From assembly GCA_937139605.1 (NCBI GenBank), contig CAKZQG010000027.1, forward strand, positions 1 to 64,000: a DNA stretch of 64,000 bases. The letters are read 5' to 3'. Shown here one piece after another: positions 1-9,839 of the stretch. Under the pieces are notes generated by a model. That model saw only the letters and a list, made by a program, of their open reading frames with translations, was not told where the DNA came from and searched no databases. A program made the translations under genes and the position numbers. Every line of letters starts with the position of its first letter. The stretch's first letter is position 1. The DNA comes from an uncultured bacterium. GTDB lineage: Bacteria > DRYD01.

Positions 1-77
1 ATACTAACATTTACAACTATAATATCATTCTCTTTTATATTAGTTCTATCGTAATTTACAATAATATCTAACTCTTT
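1..77. repeat. Exact 77-bp copy of macroglobulin gene segment
   Basis: Bases 1-77 are identical to 5355-5431, which lies inside the alpha-2-macroglobulin gene. Identity stops abruptly at base 78. In the minus frame the copy encodes the near-C-terminal stretch starting ELDIIVNYDR. Exactly 77 identical bases at the very edge of the sequence matches a common k-mer length of short-read assemblers, so a contig-end overlap artefact is a strong alternative to a real duplication. Confidence 0.85.
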
Positions 78-441
78 AAATCAAGTTAAAAAAAATAAAT
101 AAGAAGTACTCAATTAGTAATAAGTTTTTAAAACATTCTGATAATATTTAAATGTAGAAAACACTCCTCAACTTAATGCTTTTAAAAAAAATTTACACAA
201 AACAATACAACAAAAATTTAGAACTATAAATGGTGATTTTTATGTTATGCTTTATTAAGAGCAAGGTATCTTCCATAAAATTTCCAATAAATCTAATAAA
301 GTAATATTCTAAAATTATTAGTAGTTTTTGTAAGGGGTTTACAGTTATTATTTAACTTTACATTTACCATATGCTCCTACCACTTCATCAACAAAGACAT
401 TAGCTAATTTTAATTGTTTGCAATTTATCTTTTTTTTATTT
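78..441 (-). other. Gene-free stretch, possibly decayed macroglobulin copy
   Basis: No intact gene is visible in these 364 bases. Read on the minus strand, about 78-200 aligns loosely with the macroglobulin sequence next to the 77-bp match (for example a shared ATTATCAG and similar flanks), but with stops and indels. That would suit a decayed second copy. Around 330-415 the minus strand can be read as a short open stretch (LANVFVDEVVGAYGKC) that I cannot assign. The similarity was judged by eye and is weak. Confidence 0.3.
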
Positions 442-1431
442 TTAGTATAAATCTTGGTCAGGAGTGAATTTATTCCTAAAAACAAAATAACTATAGTAAG
501 TATAAGCAATAACAAAAGGCAAACCAATAACTAATATAAATATCATAGCTTTTTGAGTAACAGGAGAGGAAGTAGCATTAAATATATTTATGCTATTTTC
601 AATTCCCCTAACTACATTAGGATACATAATAACCCCAATTAATCCCCAGCTTAAAAACAATTGTAAAGTAGTAAACCAAAAACTAAAATTGACAAATTTA
701 TAAATAAACAAGGAAAGTATAACAATAAGGATAACTAAAATCCAATATAAACCTATATTAAAAATCACATTCTTAAATAAAAAGAACCCCCAAATAGAAA
801 ATACAATAAACAAAACAAGAAAAATTGTATTAGTAATAGGTAATAATTTAATAGCATTATTAGTAGCTTGGGATTCAGTTTTAATTATTAAATAACCAAT
901 GGAGTGATTAATTAAAATAAATAAACTAAGTAGTCCCATAAATAATGGGAAAGGTCTTAAAAGATCAAAAAAAGATCCTGTAAAATGGAAATCTTGATTC
1001 ATTGGGATTCCAAGTATAACATTCCCTAAAGCTACTCCAAATAAAAAGGATACAATAAGATTTCCAATAAAATAAGAATTAGCCCAGAAATTGCGTCTAA
1101 TTTCATCCTTATGATATAATTCAATAGCTGCAACTGAAAGGATAATAGATACTAAAACTACAAAAAGAGCTAAAAAGAACCCCCCAAAAATAGTAGCATA
1201 AGCTTGTGGGAAAGCTCCCCAAATAACCACTGCGGCAGCTATTAACCAAACCCCTGCTCCATCCCAAAAAGGTGCTACTGAGTTAAGAATAGTCTTTCTA
1301 TCTTCATGTGTCTTAGCTATTAAATGAAAAATAGAGCCACTACCTAAAATAGGCCCATATAAAAAACTATAAGCAAAAAAAGCTACCCCTATAACTATAT
1401 ATAAAATATGCTGAGTTAGATAACTATCCAT
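442..1431 (-). CDS. cydB: Cytochrome bd ubiquinol oxidase subunit II
   Basis: Subunit II of the cytochrome bd quinol oxidase, a membrane complex that oxidises quinol and reduces O2 to water without pumping protons. The 329-residue protein has about eight to nine hydrophobic segments. It has family features such as the N-terminal YGPILGSGSIFH region and the PFWDGAGVWLIAAA segment typical of CydB. An AAAGGGGGAT ribosome-binding site precedes the ATG. It lies 78 bp downstream of cydA on the same strand, so the pair should be co-transcribed. No cydX or cydCD is visible here. Identity is clear from family resemblance and gene pairing. Confidence 0.95.
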   Translation of the reverse strand: MDSYLTQHILYIVIGVAFFAYSFLYGPILGSGSIFHLIAKTHEDRKTILNSVAPFWDGAGVWLIAAAVVIWGAFPQAYATIFGGFFLALFVVLVSIILSVAAIELYHKDEIRRNFWANSYFIGNLIVSFLFGVALGNVILGIPMNQDFHFTGSFFDLLRPFPLFMGLLSLFILINHSIGYLIIKTESQATNNAIKLLPITNTIFLVLFIVFSIWGFFLFKNVIFNIGLYWILVILIVILSLFIYKFVNFSFWFTTLQLFLSWGLIGVIMYPNVVRGIENSINIFNATSSPVTQKAMIFILVIGLPFVIAYTYYSYFVFRNKFTPDQDLY

Positions 1432-1509
1432 AAAAAAATCCCCCTTTCCCTGTTAAATATTTATTTTAAATTATTTAATAAAATTAATAATTAGCTTTTA
1501 ATTTAATTA

Positions 1510-2922
1510 TTAACTTTCTAATTTAGGTTCAGGTTTAATTACAACTTTCTCAGAAACTACATTATTATTTTTTATTATCTTAAATATTAAGTATAAAGCA
1601 ACATAGGTTAAAAATGAGTAAAGAATTAGTAAAACAATAATAGTGAATAAAATAGAAGCTGCATTTAGGTTAGGAGTCATAGCATCTTTAGTTTTAAGAA
1701 TTCCGTAGATAATATAAGGTTGTCTACCAATTTCAGCAGTATACCATCCTGCAGTATTAGCTATAAATGGTAATGGCCAACTATATGTTAAAACTTTTAA
1801 GAATAAGTTATTAGTAAACATTTTATTAGAAAATAAAAGATAAAGTCCAATTATAGAGATTAAACCAAAATAGGTACCAAGATATATCATAATTCTGTAA
1901 GTATAATAAACCCAAGCAACTGGTGGATGTTCTTTAATAACAGTTCCATCATCTAATTTTTTAACGAACTCCTTTAATCCTTTCATTTCTATATTAATAT
2001 CGAATTTGGGAGGCCAAAACTCTGTTCCAAACAATATTGCATTTAATAAAGGAATTTCTATATTTAAAATATTTCTTTGATTTTTTTCATCAATTATAGC
2101 GATAATAGACATCCCAGGTCTCTTAGTAGTATCCCACATAGCTTCAAAAGCAGCAACTTTTGCAGGCTGATAATGATAAGCTACCATAGCTTGAATATGG
2201 CCAGTAAAAAATTGAGCAATAGAAGATAATGCAAAAACAATAAAACTAATTCTAAGCATAACTTTTGAGAATTCTATATTTTTGTTATTTAGTAAATAAT
2301 AAGCAGCGGTAGCGGCAGTAAATAAAGAAGCGGTTATCCAAGTTGCTACCGTTGTGTGAAGCATCCTTGCTAAAGTAGATGGATTAAATACAGCCTTAAA
2401 CCAATCTACTATTATTACTTTATCAATTTCTCCGGTAGCTGTCCTTATTATTTCATACCCTGCTGGAGTTTGCATCCAACTATTTGTAGCTAATATAAAA
2501 AATGCTGACAAATGGGTACCTAGAAATACCATTAACGATGAAAACCAATACATAAACTGCGGGATCTTATTTTTACCAAATAGTAATAATCCAATAAAAA
2601 CCCCTTCTAAAAAGAAAGCGAAAACCCCTTCTGCCGTAATAGTAATTCCAATTAAATCTCCTGCTATTTTTGAAAACTTAGACCAATACATCCCGAAAGC
2701 AAAAGATAAAGTAAATCCTGTAACAACTCCTACTACAAAAATAACAGCTAACATTTTAACTAATAAATGAGAAATATCATCATATATTTTTTCCCTTTTA
2801 AATAAATACAGTGTTTGGAATAATAAAATTAAAAGAGACAAGCCTATAGTAGCTGGTGGAAATATGAAATGAAAAGTAGTAGCTAGAGCAAAATGAATAC
2901 GTGCTAATAAGAGAGGATCCAT
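1510..2922 (-). CDS. cydA: Cytochrome bd ubiquinol oxidase subunit I
   Basis: Subunit I carries the haems and the quinol site of cytochrome bd oxidase. ARIHF and TTFHF near the N-terminus supply the early haem-ligand histidine. The acidic pair in AEGVFAFFLEG matches the E99/E107 proton-path glutamates of the E. coli protein. AEIGRQPY near the C-terminus corresponds to the conserved GRQPW motif, but with Tyr for Trp. The Q-loop is short. An ATG at 2931 is possible, but it abuts the GGGAAGGGG ribosome-binding site. The ATG at 2922 has nine-base spacing and gives the usual start MDPLLLARIHF. First gene of a cydAB operon. Confidence 0.95.
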   Translation of the reverse strand: MDPLLLARIHFALATTFHFIFPPATIGLSLLILLFQTLYLFKREKIYDDISHLLVKMLAVIFVVGVVTGFTLSFAFGMYWSKFSKIAGDLIGITITAEGVFAFFLEGVFIGLLLFGKNKIPQFMYWFSSLMVFLGTHLSAFFILATNSWMQTPAGYEIIRTATGEIDKVIIVDWFKAVFNPSTLARMLHTTVATWITASLFTAATAAYYLLNNKNIEFSKVMLRISFIVFALSSIAQFFTGHIQAMVAYHYQPAKVAAFEAMWDTTKRPGMSIIAIIDEKNQRNILNIEIPLLNAILFGTEFWPPKFDINIEMKGLKEFVKKLDDGTVIKEHPPVAWVYYTYRIMIYLGTYFGLISIIGLYLLFSNKMFTNNLFLKVLTYSWPLPFIANTAGWYTAEIGRQPYIIYGILKTKDAMTPNLNAASILFTIIVLLILYSFLTYVALYLIFKIIKNNNVVSEKVVIKPEPKLES

Positions 2923-2965
2923 ATTTATCATCCCCTTCCCATAAATTTAAATTTAAAAATTATCC

Positions 2966-3020
2966 TAGGGGCAAAAAAATTTCGGTAAAATTATTTTTTG
3001 TTTTCCCTTCGCCCCCCCCT
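2966..3020 (-). promoter_or_regulatory. Hairpin in the cydAB leader
   Basis: Upstream of cydA the minus strand has a GGGGC arm (3015-3011) that can pair with GCCCC (2972-2968) around an A/T-rich interior. This G-rich block is unusual in such AT-rich DNA. It could be a leader structure or a regulator site; no known family was recognised. A TATATT-like -10 may lie just upstream near 3025. Confidence 0.3.
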
Positions 3021-3173
3021 TAATATAATTCCTTTTTATTCTTACTTAATCCTTTTTTAAATGTTTCTTAAAATTATTTAATTTAAAATCTATAAAACTA
3101 GATTTCAATTTTTATTTACTTAAATCTAACTTTTATAAAAGGGAAGAGAAAAATATTTTAAAATATTAAAACT

Positions 3174-4043
3174 ATGGATATCAAAATTATACAAAAAATA
3201 GAAATAGAAAATGAAAAAATAATCCCTAAAATAGCTAATACATTACCAATAGAAATAAGTTATTGTTTTTTTTACTTTCAAGATAACAAAATAGCGTATA
3301 TAGGTTTAAATGAAAACAAAGTATTTCCTGCAGCAAGTATAGTAAAAATCCCATTAGCTATTTATATTTATAAACTATATGAAGAAAATAAAGTAGATAT
3401 AAATGAAGAAATTAACATAGAAAGGATAAAAAAAGTCGGAGGTGCAGGAATCCTAAAAGATTTAAATATATCAAAGATAAAAATAATAGATCTAATAACT
3501 TTAGCTATAATAATTTCAGATAATACAGCAAGCAATATCTTAATAGATTTAATTGAAAAAATAGAAAATAATCCATTTAATTCTCTAAACTCTTACTTAT
3601 TATCAATAGGTTTAAATAAAACAACAATAAATAGGAGGTTCATGGTAGATTTAGTTTCACCACCTGTTAATTTTGCTACAACTTTTGAAATAAACTACCT
3701 ACTATATAAATTAGCTGCTTTTGAACTGTTAAATAAAGAAAATACTTTAAGTTTAATAAGCATAATGTTAAAGCAACAATATACCGAAAAAATTCCAATG
3801 TTTTTAGATAATTATTATATAGCTAACAAAACTGGGGATATAAATGGAATTTCCTTAGATAGTGGGATTATTTTTAAATCTAATAATATAGAACAAGAAC
3901 TAAATAACAAAAACTATTACATATTAAGCGTATTTACGAAATTTGGTAATTTCACAAAATCAAATAAAACTTCTAGGAATATAGTAAATTCCATAATTTC
4001 TGAAATAGCTTATAATATTATTAATATACTTGAAAATAAATAA
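3174..4043 (+). CDS. Class A beta-lactamase-fold serine hydrolase
   Basis: A penicillin-recognising serine hydrolase of the class A beta-lactamase fold, 289 residues. The three active-site motifs are present: S-x-x-K as SIVK (S55, K58), SDN (115-117) and KTG (219-221). The Glu of the omega loop (ExxLN in true class A enzymes) is not evident: the region reads RFMVDLVSPPVNFATTFE. There is no N-terminal signal peptide, which is odd for an enzyme acting on peptidoglycan or beta-lactams. It overlaps the next gene by one base (TAATG), implying coupling. A role in peptidoglycan peptide hydrolysis is as likely as antibiotic resistance. Confidence 0.75.
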   Translation: MDIKIIQKIEIENEKIIPKIANTLPIEISYCFFYFQDNKIAYIGLNENKVFPAASIVKIPLAIYIYKLYEENKVDINEEINIERIKKVGGAGILKDLNISKIKIIDLITLAIIISDNTASNILIDLIEKIENNPFNSLNSYLLSIGLNKTTINRRFMVDLVSPPVNFATTFEINYLLYKLAAFELLNKENTLSLISIMLKQQYTEKIPMFLDNYYIANKTGDINGISLDSGIIFKSNNIEQELNNKNYYILSVFTKFGNFTKSNKTSRNIVNSIISEIAYNIINILENK

Positions 4044-5026
4044 TGGAAAAAATAAATAATAAAAAAATGGAGAAGATAAAAATAGTTAGTTTAAGTTTAG
4101 GAAGTTCTAAAAGAAATAAATTCACTAATTTTAAATTCCAAGATTTTGATATATATTTAGCGAGAGTAGGAATAGATGGAGATTACTATACCTTAAAAAA
4201 ATTAATAAAAAATCTACAAGATAGTGATATAGATTCAATAGGGCTAGGTGGTACAGATTTATTTTTATTTATTGAAGATAAAAAATATATTATTAAAGAT
4301 TCCTATAAATTAGCTAAATTATCAATTAAAAAAAGCATATTTGATGGTAGTATAATAAAAAATATAATTGAAAAAAAAATAATCCAAAATTTAATAGATC
4401 AAAAAGTAATAAATAATAATCAGGTAGTATTGCAGGTTAGTTCTTTAGATAGATTTAGCGCAGTTAAAACTTTTATAGAAAATAATTTCAAAGTTTTAAT
4501 AGGGGATTTAGTTTTTGCACTTAAAACTGATAAAATAATATACAATTTAACAGAATTAAAAAAAATTGCTAACTTATTATTACAAGATGTCCTTAATTTA
4601 CCATTTTATCTATTATATCCAATAGGTAAAAAACAAGAAGAAGAAAAAGATATTAAAATTTACAATATAATTTCAAAATATATAGATAAGGTAGATATAA
4701 TTAGTGGGGATTTTCATTATATAAAAAAACTAGGGGATTTAGTTAAAAACAAAATCATAATAACAAATACATTAACTAATGAAGACATAAATAAATTAAA
4801 AGAATTTAAAGTAAAAAAATTAATTACACTAAGTATTTATATAGACAACAGGTCATTCGGAGCAAATGTATTAGAATCAATTATAGGAAGCATAATAAAT
4901 AAATCACAAAAAATAACAATAAATCCCCTACACGATAATTTTAATAAATTAATTAATATTTTTACTAATTATATTAATCAATCTAATTTAATAAATGAAT
5001 TAGAAATCGGGAAAATAATAATTTAA
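4043..5026 (+). CDS. Quinate/shikimate dehydrogenase-like protein
   Basis: The N-terminal part (KIVSLSLGSSKRNKF, ARVGIDGDYYTLKKLI, GLGGTDLFLFI) resembles proteins annotated as quinate 5-dehydrogenase in Firmicutes and thermophiles. Biochemical support for that label is thin as far as I know. The protein is 327 residues, soluble, with no signal or membrane segment. The ATG overlaps the stop of the upstream beta-lactamase-fold gene; an internal ATG at 4067 is an alternative start. The downstream macroglobulin gene is convergent. The family resemblance is fairly clear; the substrate is not. Confidence 0.6.
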   Translation: MEKINNKKMEKIKIVSLSLGSSKRNKFTNFKFQDFDIYLARVGIDGDYYTLKKLIKNLQDSDIDSIGLGGTDLFLFIEDKKYIIKDSYKLAKLSIKKSIFDGSIIKNIIEKKIIQNLIDQKVINNNQVVLQVSSLDRFSAVKTFIENNFKVLIGDLVFALKTDKIIYNLTELKKIANLLLQDVLNLPFYLLYPIGKKQEEEKDIKIYNIISKYIDKVDIISGDFHYIKKLGDLVKNKIIITNTLTNEDINKLKEFKVKKLITLSIYIDNRSFGANVLESIIGSIINKSQKITINPLHDNFNKLINIFTNYINQSNLINELEIGKIII

Positions 5027-5053
5027 GCTTTTTATAGTCTTATTTTTATCTTT

Positions 5054-8000
5054 TTAGTTAGCTACTAATATACCTCCAGATTTTTCTAATTTATTTGAAG
5101 GTTTATAATATTCATAAATTTTAGAAGAAGGAATTCTTACTTTTAATGGATAATTAGCTCTAATTTCATAACTAAAATTAATATCACTATCAATTTTATC
5201 AAAGTAAATAATAATTTGATTATATGTTAATTCATAATTTTTTATAACTCCTTTTTGTTTTAATTGATCTAATTTATCAGTAATAACGGAAAACCCTGGA
5301 GGAATCCCTAAATCTAATACAACCATTTCCAAAGCCCCCTTAATTAACTTCTTTATACTAACATTTACAACTATAATATCATTCTCTTTTATATTAGTTC
5401 TATCGTAATTTACAATAATATCTAACTCTTTTAAATTATTAGAAACCTTATCAAAAGGTAAATACTGATAATATACTAAATCATAATATAAACTATCCCC
5501 ATTAGTTTTAAGATAATTTTTACCATCTCTTAAATACGTTGTTAAATCAATAATTTTATAAGCTAACTCATCTTTTGTAAAACTAATATTTATAGATTTA
5601 TCATTAATATTAATGATAGCATTTTTAGGTTGATTGTAAGAAGCAGAATAAAGCTCAAAATAAAAAATAGCTTTTAAAGCCATAATAGTAGGTTGTGTAG
5701 AATACCATAAACCGTTATCTGATTTCGAATTAATTAAAAATTTTATCATTTTATAAGCGTAATTCATATATGAAGAATCTTTTAATTGATTTATATTTAT
5801 TTTTGATAATTTAATAAAAGCTAAAGCAATATTAGCAGTAGTTTCTATAGAAGAAGTATTTAGATCCCCATAGAAAAACGTTCCCTGATTTATCCCCTCA
5901 AAAAATATAGTATCATCTTTATTTTTTGCTCTATTTATTAATTCTTCTTTAATAATTATTATTTTTTCAATAGCTTTATGGTAATTTTTAGTCTCAAAGC
6001 CCATTAAATTACTATTTATAACATAATTAATTAGCGAATTAAAAATAAAAGACAAAGTATAGTTATCAATTTGTTTAATATCTTTAATATTATCTATTAT
6101 AAACTTTACAGAATTATCTATTTTAGAATTTTTTAGTATAGAAGGATCATTTTCTAATAAGGCATCAAGAATATAAGCGGTAGTAGTAATTTTAGATTTT
6201 TGAATATTTTGCCAAACCTCTTGATGGAGAAAAGTTTTATCAGGCTCCCAGGAACCATCCCCTAACTGCTGATTTAATAAAAACTCCTTTGTCCTTCTAA
6301 TTAAATCCTCATCAACAAATACAACGTCTTTCATATCTTTAAATTCTTTTAAACCGAAAGCTGTTAAAACTTTATTAGCAGGTTTATCTCCGAACCAAGA
6401 AAATCCGCCGCCTTCTACCTCAAAAGTTAATAACCTTTGATAACCTATAGTTATATAATAGTTAGCTTTCATAATTATATCAGGTTTTGAGAACCCTTTT
6501 TGCTTTAAATACTTTAAAATTAAAACATTAGGATAATTAACAGAACTAGTTTGTTCAAAGCATCCATAGGGCATAGCTAAAAGCTTATCTAAACCATTAA
6601 GAACTTGACTAAATAAAGCAGGATAAACAACTAAGTAAGCTCCCTTACCCTCACCATTAACTACAAAATCTATATTACTATTTCCACTAAAACTGCTTAC
6701 ATTTTGAACATATTGACCATAGGGAACAACTTCTATCTCTTTTTTTATAGCATCCTTTAAATTAGTATCTTTAGAATAAGCAAGAATAGTTAAATTATTT
6801 TTCCCAACTTTAACAGCTTTTATTCTAAAATAAACTTTATCAATCCCCTTAGATTCAATTACTATATTCTTTTGATTACTATCTAACAACTCAAACCAAT
6901 CCTCTTTGTTAATAACTAAATTAACATTTAATTTTTTATCAGTGTAATTATAAATAATAACAGGGATAGATATTTCATCATTTTTAGTTAAGAATAATGG
7001 TAAATTAACATCTATAAAGAACTCTTGAAAAGTTTTAATATCTAATATTTTATCCGCAATATTTCCATTATTATCAATAGCTAATAAACTAACTTTCCAG
7101 TTAGTAATACTATCAGGTAATTTTAAAAACAAGGTTTTATTTGAATCAATTATATTAGAATAAAAAGTTTCTGGGAAATATTGCCTTAAATAAGATAAAT
7201 CCTGGTTATTATTAGTATCAATTTTTTTAAGATTTTCAGTACTTTTAAATTGTGGAGCTCCGATTTCTAAAGCTCTAACAAAGCTTTCTTCAAAAATAAT
7301 TCTCTTATTATATTTATAAAATTTATAATAATCATCAGGATAAACTAAATCATCAGAGGTATTAAATTTTTTATCAAAACCAGCACTTATTATTTTTATG
7401 CTGTTATCTTTTAATTCAACTTTAAATAAATTCTTCCAACCATCATAAAGATAATCTAAATTACCAAAAGTTTTTAACAAATCATAAGGGACAACTTTAA
7501 ATCTATAATAATAATTACTTACCTTCTCATAAGTTTTTATAGCATTGTTTAATGTTAATTCATATTTTTTAGAGAGACTAAAAACTCTAAAAACATTATT
7601 ATCAAATTCTTGTTTTAAACTATTATTATAATCCTTAAGGAAAGCATATTTTAATAAATTATTTTGTTCATTTATTATGAAATCAATATAATTATGAGCT
7701 TCATATTTAGGAGTTAATAGTTCTTGAACAAGAGATAAATAGAGTTTAAGCAACTCTGGAGTTTTATTAGCTAAATACAAAACTGCTTCATCTACTATAT
7801 CAATTAAAACCTTTGAATCAACTTGTTTATTACCTAAAACCGTATTTATTGTTAATTCTAAATTATCTTTTGGTTTGTAAATATTTTTATTAGTTTTAGT
7901 TATTATTTTAAAGTTATCATTTTTTTCAACAATTATTGATTTTATATTATCAACAAAAAACCCCCTTTCATTAATATAATAAGCCCTAATAAATAAATTA

Positions 8001-9550
8001 CCAGAATAATTTAAATTAAATGAATAATTAGCTTTTTTATTAACTTTAATTGTATCAGTAAATAAAGTAATATATCCACTATCTGTTTTCAGATTTAATT
8101 CTAAATAAACATCTCTTAAATTATTTAAAATTATTTCTAGATTAGCTTTATCTCCTACTTTATATAAAACCTTATCTAAATTTAAAAAAATAAAATCATC
8201 TACATTATCATTTATATATAACCTTTTGGTAAAGTTTGATTTTAAATTTCTATTTAAATCTATAATTTCATAATCAAAATAAATTTCATTTTTATCAGGC
8301 TTATAAGTAAAACTTAAAGTATTACCTTTAACTTCAAAAGTTTTCTTAAAAGGCTTATTAAAAATTACTTTAAAATTATTGTCAATTTTAGCGCTTTCTG
8401 GATAATAAAAAACACATAAAAAATTATTTTCAACATTTAAAATAATTTCATTTTCAGGAACTATATCAGAGATAATATCATTAGAATATACATTAAATAT
8501 AAAATCCTTAGTTTCGATTTGATTAGCTTTATCTTTAGCGGTAATAGTTAATTTTAAAAGTCCTTTATCTTTATCTATACCTGTTAAGTAATTAGGAACT
8601 TTGAGGTTAAAGATATATTTCCCATTTTTGTCTGTTTTCCCATTAATTGAATAAAGTTTATAAAATTGCGCATCAAAAGAAAATACATCTATATTTATAT
8701 AAGCTTCTACTTTTTTTCCAAAAAAATAACTTAAATCCAGTTCCATTTGATAATTTCTATTTATAACTAAGTAATTTTGATTAGTTTTTAATTCAATTTT
8801 AAACTTAGGTAAAGTATATCTATCTACTTCAAAATTAACAGTAGATATTACGTCGTTATCTTTTTTTAAATTTATTTTATAAGTTCCTAAGTTAATTAAA
8901 GAAGATAAATTATATTCAAAGAATAGAGTTCCCCACTTATCTGTTTTTATTTTTTTATATTCTAATTTATTTCCTTTAGGATCTAATATTTCAAGAATAA
9001 AATTATCACTTATAGGTTTAAAAATATTATTTATTTGTTTTAAAGTAATAATTTTTATAAATACTTTCTGACCAGGTTGATAAATTGGTTTATCAAGAGT
9101 TATTATAGCTTTATAGTTTTTAATAATATTAAAAGATAGCCTCTCTTGATTATTTCCTATTTTAGCAATTAATTCTAAATTTTTCTGATCATTTATATTA
9201 AAATCATTTTTACTTTTTAAATTTTTAAATAAATCTTTATTAATATTTATTAAAGCTAAACCTTTAGAATTAGTTTTAGTTTTATAAATTATATTATCTT
9301 TATAAAACAAAGAAATATCAATATTAGCAATATCTTTAATATCTTTATCTTTAAATATAAAAGTACTTATTTTTAATAGATTTTGATTATCTATATCAAT
9401 ATTTTTTGGATATTCTATAGTATATTCAAAATCAGGTAATGAATTTCCTTTTAAGACACTAAAAACAAAAAAACTAAGAAATACAAAGAAAAAAATAAAT
9501 AAATATCTTTTAAAAACAATAGCTTTAAAAATAGATCTAAAAAAATTCAT
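5054..9550 (-). CDS. Bacterial alpha-2-macroglobulin
   Basis: A very large (1498 residues) bacterial alpha-2-macroglobulin, a periplasmic bait-and-trap inhibitor of invading proteases. Residues about 12-32 form a hydrophobic membrane anchor or signal segment with no lipobox cysteine. Repeated beta-sandwich (MG) domains follow, with ITLDKPIYQPGQKVFIKI marking the classical MG1-2 region. The thioester motif GCFEQ is near residue 995, inside an alpha-alpha barrel domain (GYQRLLTFEVEGGGFSWFG). Many bacterial homologues sit beside the transglycosylase gene pbpC, but no pbpC is seen here. Bases 5355-5431 recur exactly at the left end of the window. Confidence 0.93.
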   Translation of the reverse strand: MNFFRSIFKAIVFKRYLFIFFFVFLSFFVFSVLKGNSLPDFEYTIEYPKNIDIDNQNLLKISTFIFKDKDIKDIANIDISLFYKDNIIYKTKTNSKGLALININKDLFKNLKSKNDFNINDQKNLELIAKIGNNQERLSFNIIKNYKAIITLDKPIYQPGQKVFIKIITLKQINNIFKPISDNFILEILDPKGNKLEYKKIKTDKWGTLFFEYNLSSLINLGTYKINLKKDNDVISTVNFEVDRYTLPKFKIELKTNQNYLVINRNYQMELDLSYFFGKKVEAYINIDVFSFDAQFYKLYSINGKTDKNGKYIFNLKVPNYLTGIDKDKGLLKLTITAKDKANQIETKDFIFNVYSNDIISDIVPENEIILNVENNFLCVFYYPESAKIDNNFKVIFNKPFKKTFEVKGNTLSFTYKPDKNEIYFDYEIIDLNRNLKSNFTKRLYINDNVDDFIFLNLDKVLYKVGDKANLEIILNNLRDVYLELNLKTDSGYITLFTDTIKVNKKANYSFNLNYSGNLFIRAYYINERGFFVDNIKSIIVEKNDNFKIITKTNKNIYKPKDNLELTINTVLGNKQVDSKVLIDIVDEAVLYLANKTPELLKLYLSLVQELLTPKYEAHNYIDFIINEQNNLLKYAFLKDYNNSLKQEFDNNVFRVFSLSKKYELTLNNAIKTYEKVSNYYYRFKVVPYDLLKTFGNLDYLYDGWKNLFKVELKDNSIKIISAGFDKKFNTSDDLVYPDDYYKFYKYNKRIIFEESFVRALEIGAPQFKSTENLKKIDTNNNQDLSYLRQYFPETFYSNIIDSNKTLFLKLPDSITNWKVSLLAIDNNGNIADKILDIKTFQEFFIDVNLPLFLTKNDEISIPVIIYNYTDKKLNVNLVINKEDWFELLDSNQKNIVIESKGIDKVYFRIKAVKVGKNNLTILAYSKDTNLKDAIKKEIEVVPYGQYVQNVSSFSGNSNIDFVVNGEGKGAYLVVYPALFSQVLNGLDKLLAMPYGCFEQTSSVNYPNVLILKYLKQKGFSKPDIIMKANYYITIGYQRLLTFEVEGGGFSWFGDKPANKVLTAFGLKEFKDMKDVVFVDEDLIRRTKEFLLNQQLGDGSWEPDKTFLHQEVWQNIQKSKITTTAYILDALLENDPSILKNSKIDNSVKFIIDNIKDIKQIDNYTLSFIFNSLINYVINSNLMGFETKNYHKAIEKIIIIKEELINRAKNKDDTIFFEGINQGTFFYGDLNTSSIETTANIALAFIKLSKININQLKDSSYMNYAYKMIKFLINSKSDNGLWYSTQPTIMALKAIFYFELYSASYNQPKNAIININDKSINISFTKDELAYKIIDLTTYLRDGKNYLKTNGDSLYYDLVYYQYLPFDKVSNNLKELDIIVNYDRTNIKENDIIVVNVSIKKLIKGALEMVVLDLGIPPGFSVITDKLDQLKQKGVIKNYELTYNQIIIYFDKIDSDINFSYEIRANYPLKVRIPSSKIYEYYKPSNKLEKSGGILVAN

Positions 9551-9839
9551 AGCAATCCCCCTTAAATTAATTATTTATAAATTATTTACATTTAAATTAA
9601 TTACTTAAATGTTTTAATAAGAACTAACTAGTTATATTATAAAATTGGAGCTTTATACCTTAATACAGCTTGTTCTGTTTATTTTTTTTCAGCCTTATAA
9701 CCTTAAGTTCTAAGGTGTTAAATCTCTTAGTGTTAATAAATTGCTTGATTCTTCTTCATCTGTAATACTTATAAATTTAGTAAGCTATATTTGTAAGGAT
9801 TTATTTTTATCTAAGATAAATACTTCTTACTAATTTTTG
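9551..9839 (-). other. Gene-free stretch with decayed coding sequence
   Basis: No intact gene. On the minus strand, broken frames between about 9640 and 9800 read coding-like (for example ITDEEESSNLLTLRDL followed by a stop and frame change). A similar minus-strand sequence, with shared AATTTATAAG and TTAGAACTTAA pieces, occurs near 44060-44140. This suggests two decayed copies of one element. The region also holds the promoter of the macroglobulin gene, which I could not place. Confidence 0.3.
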
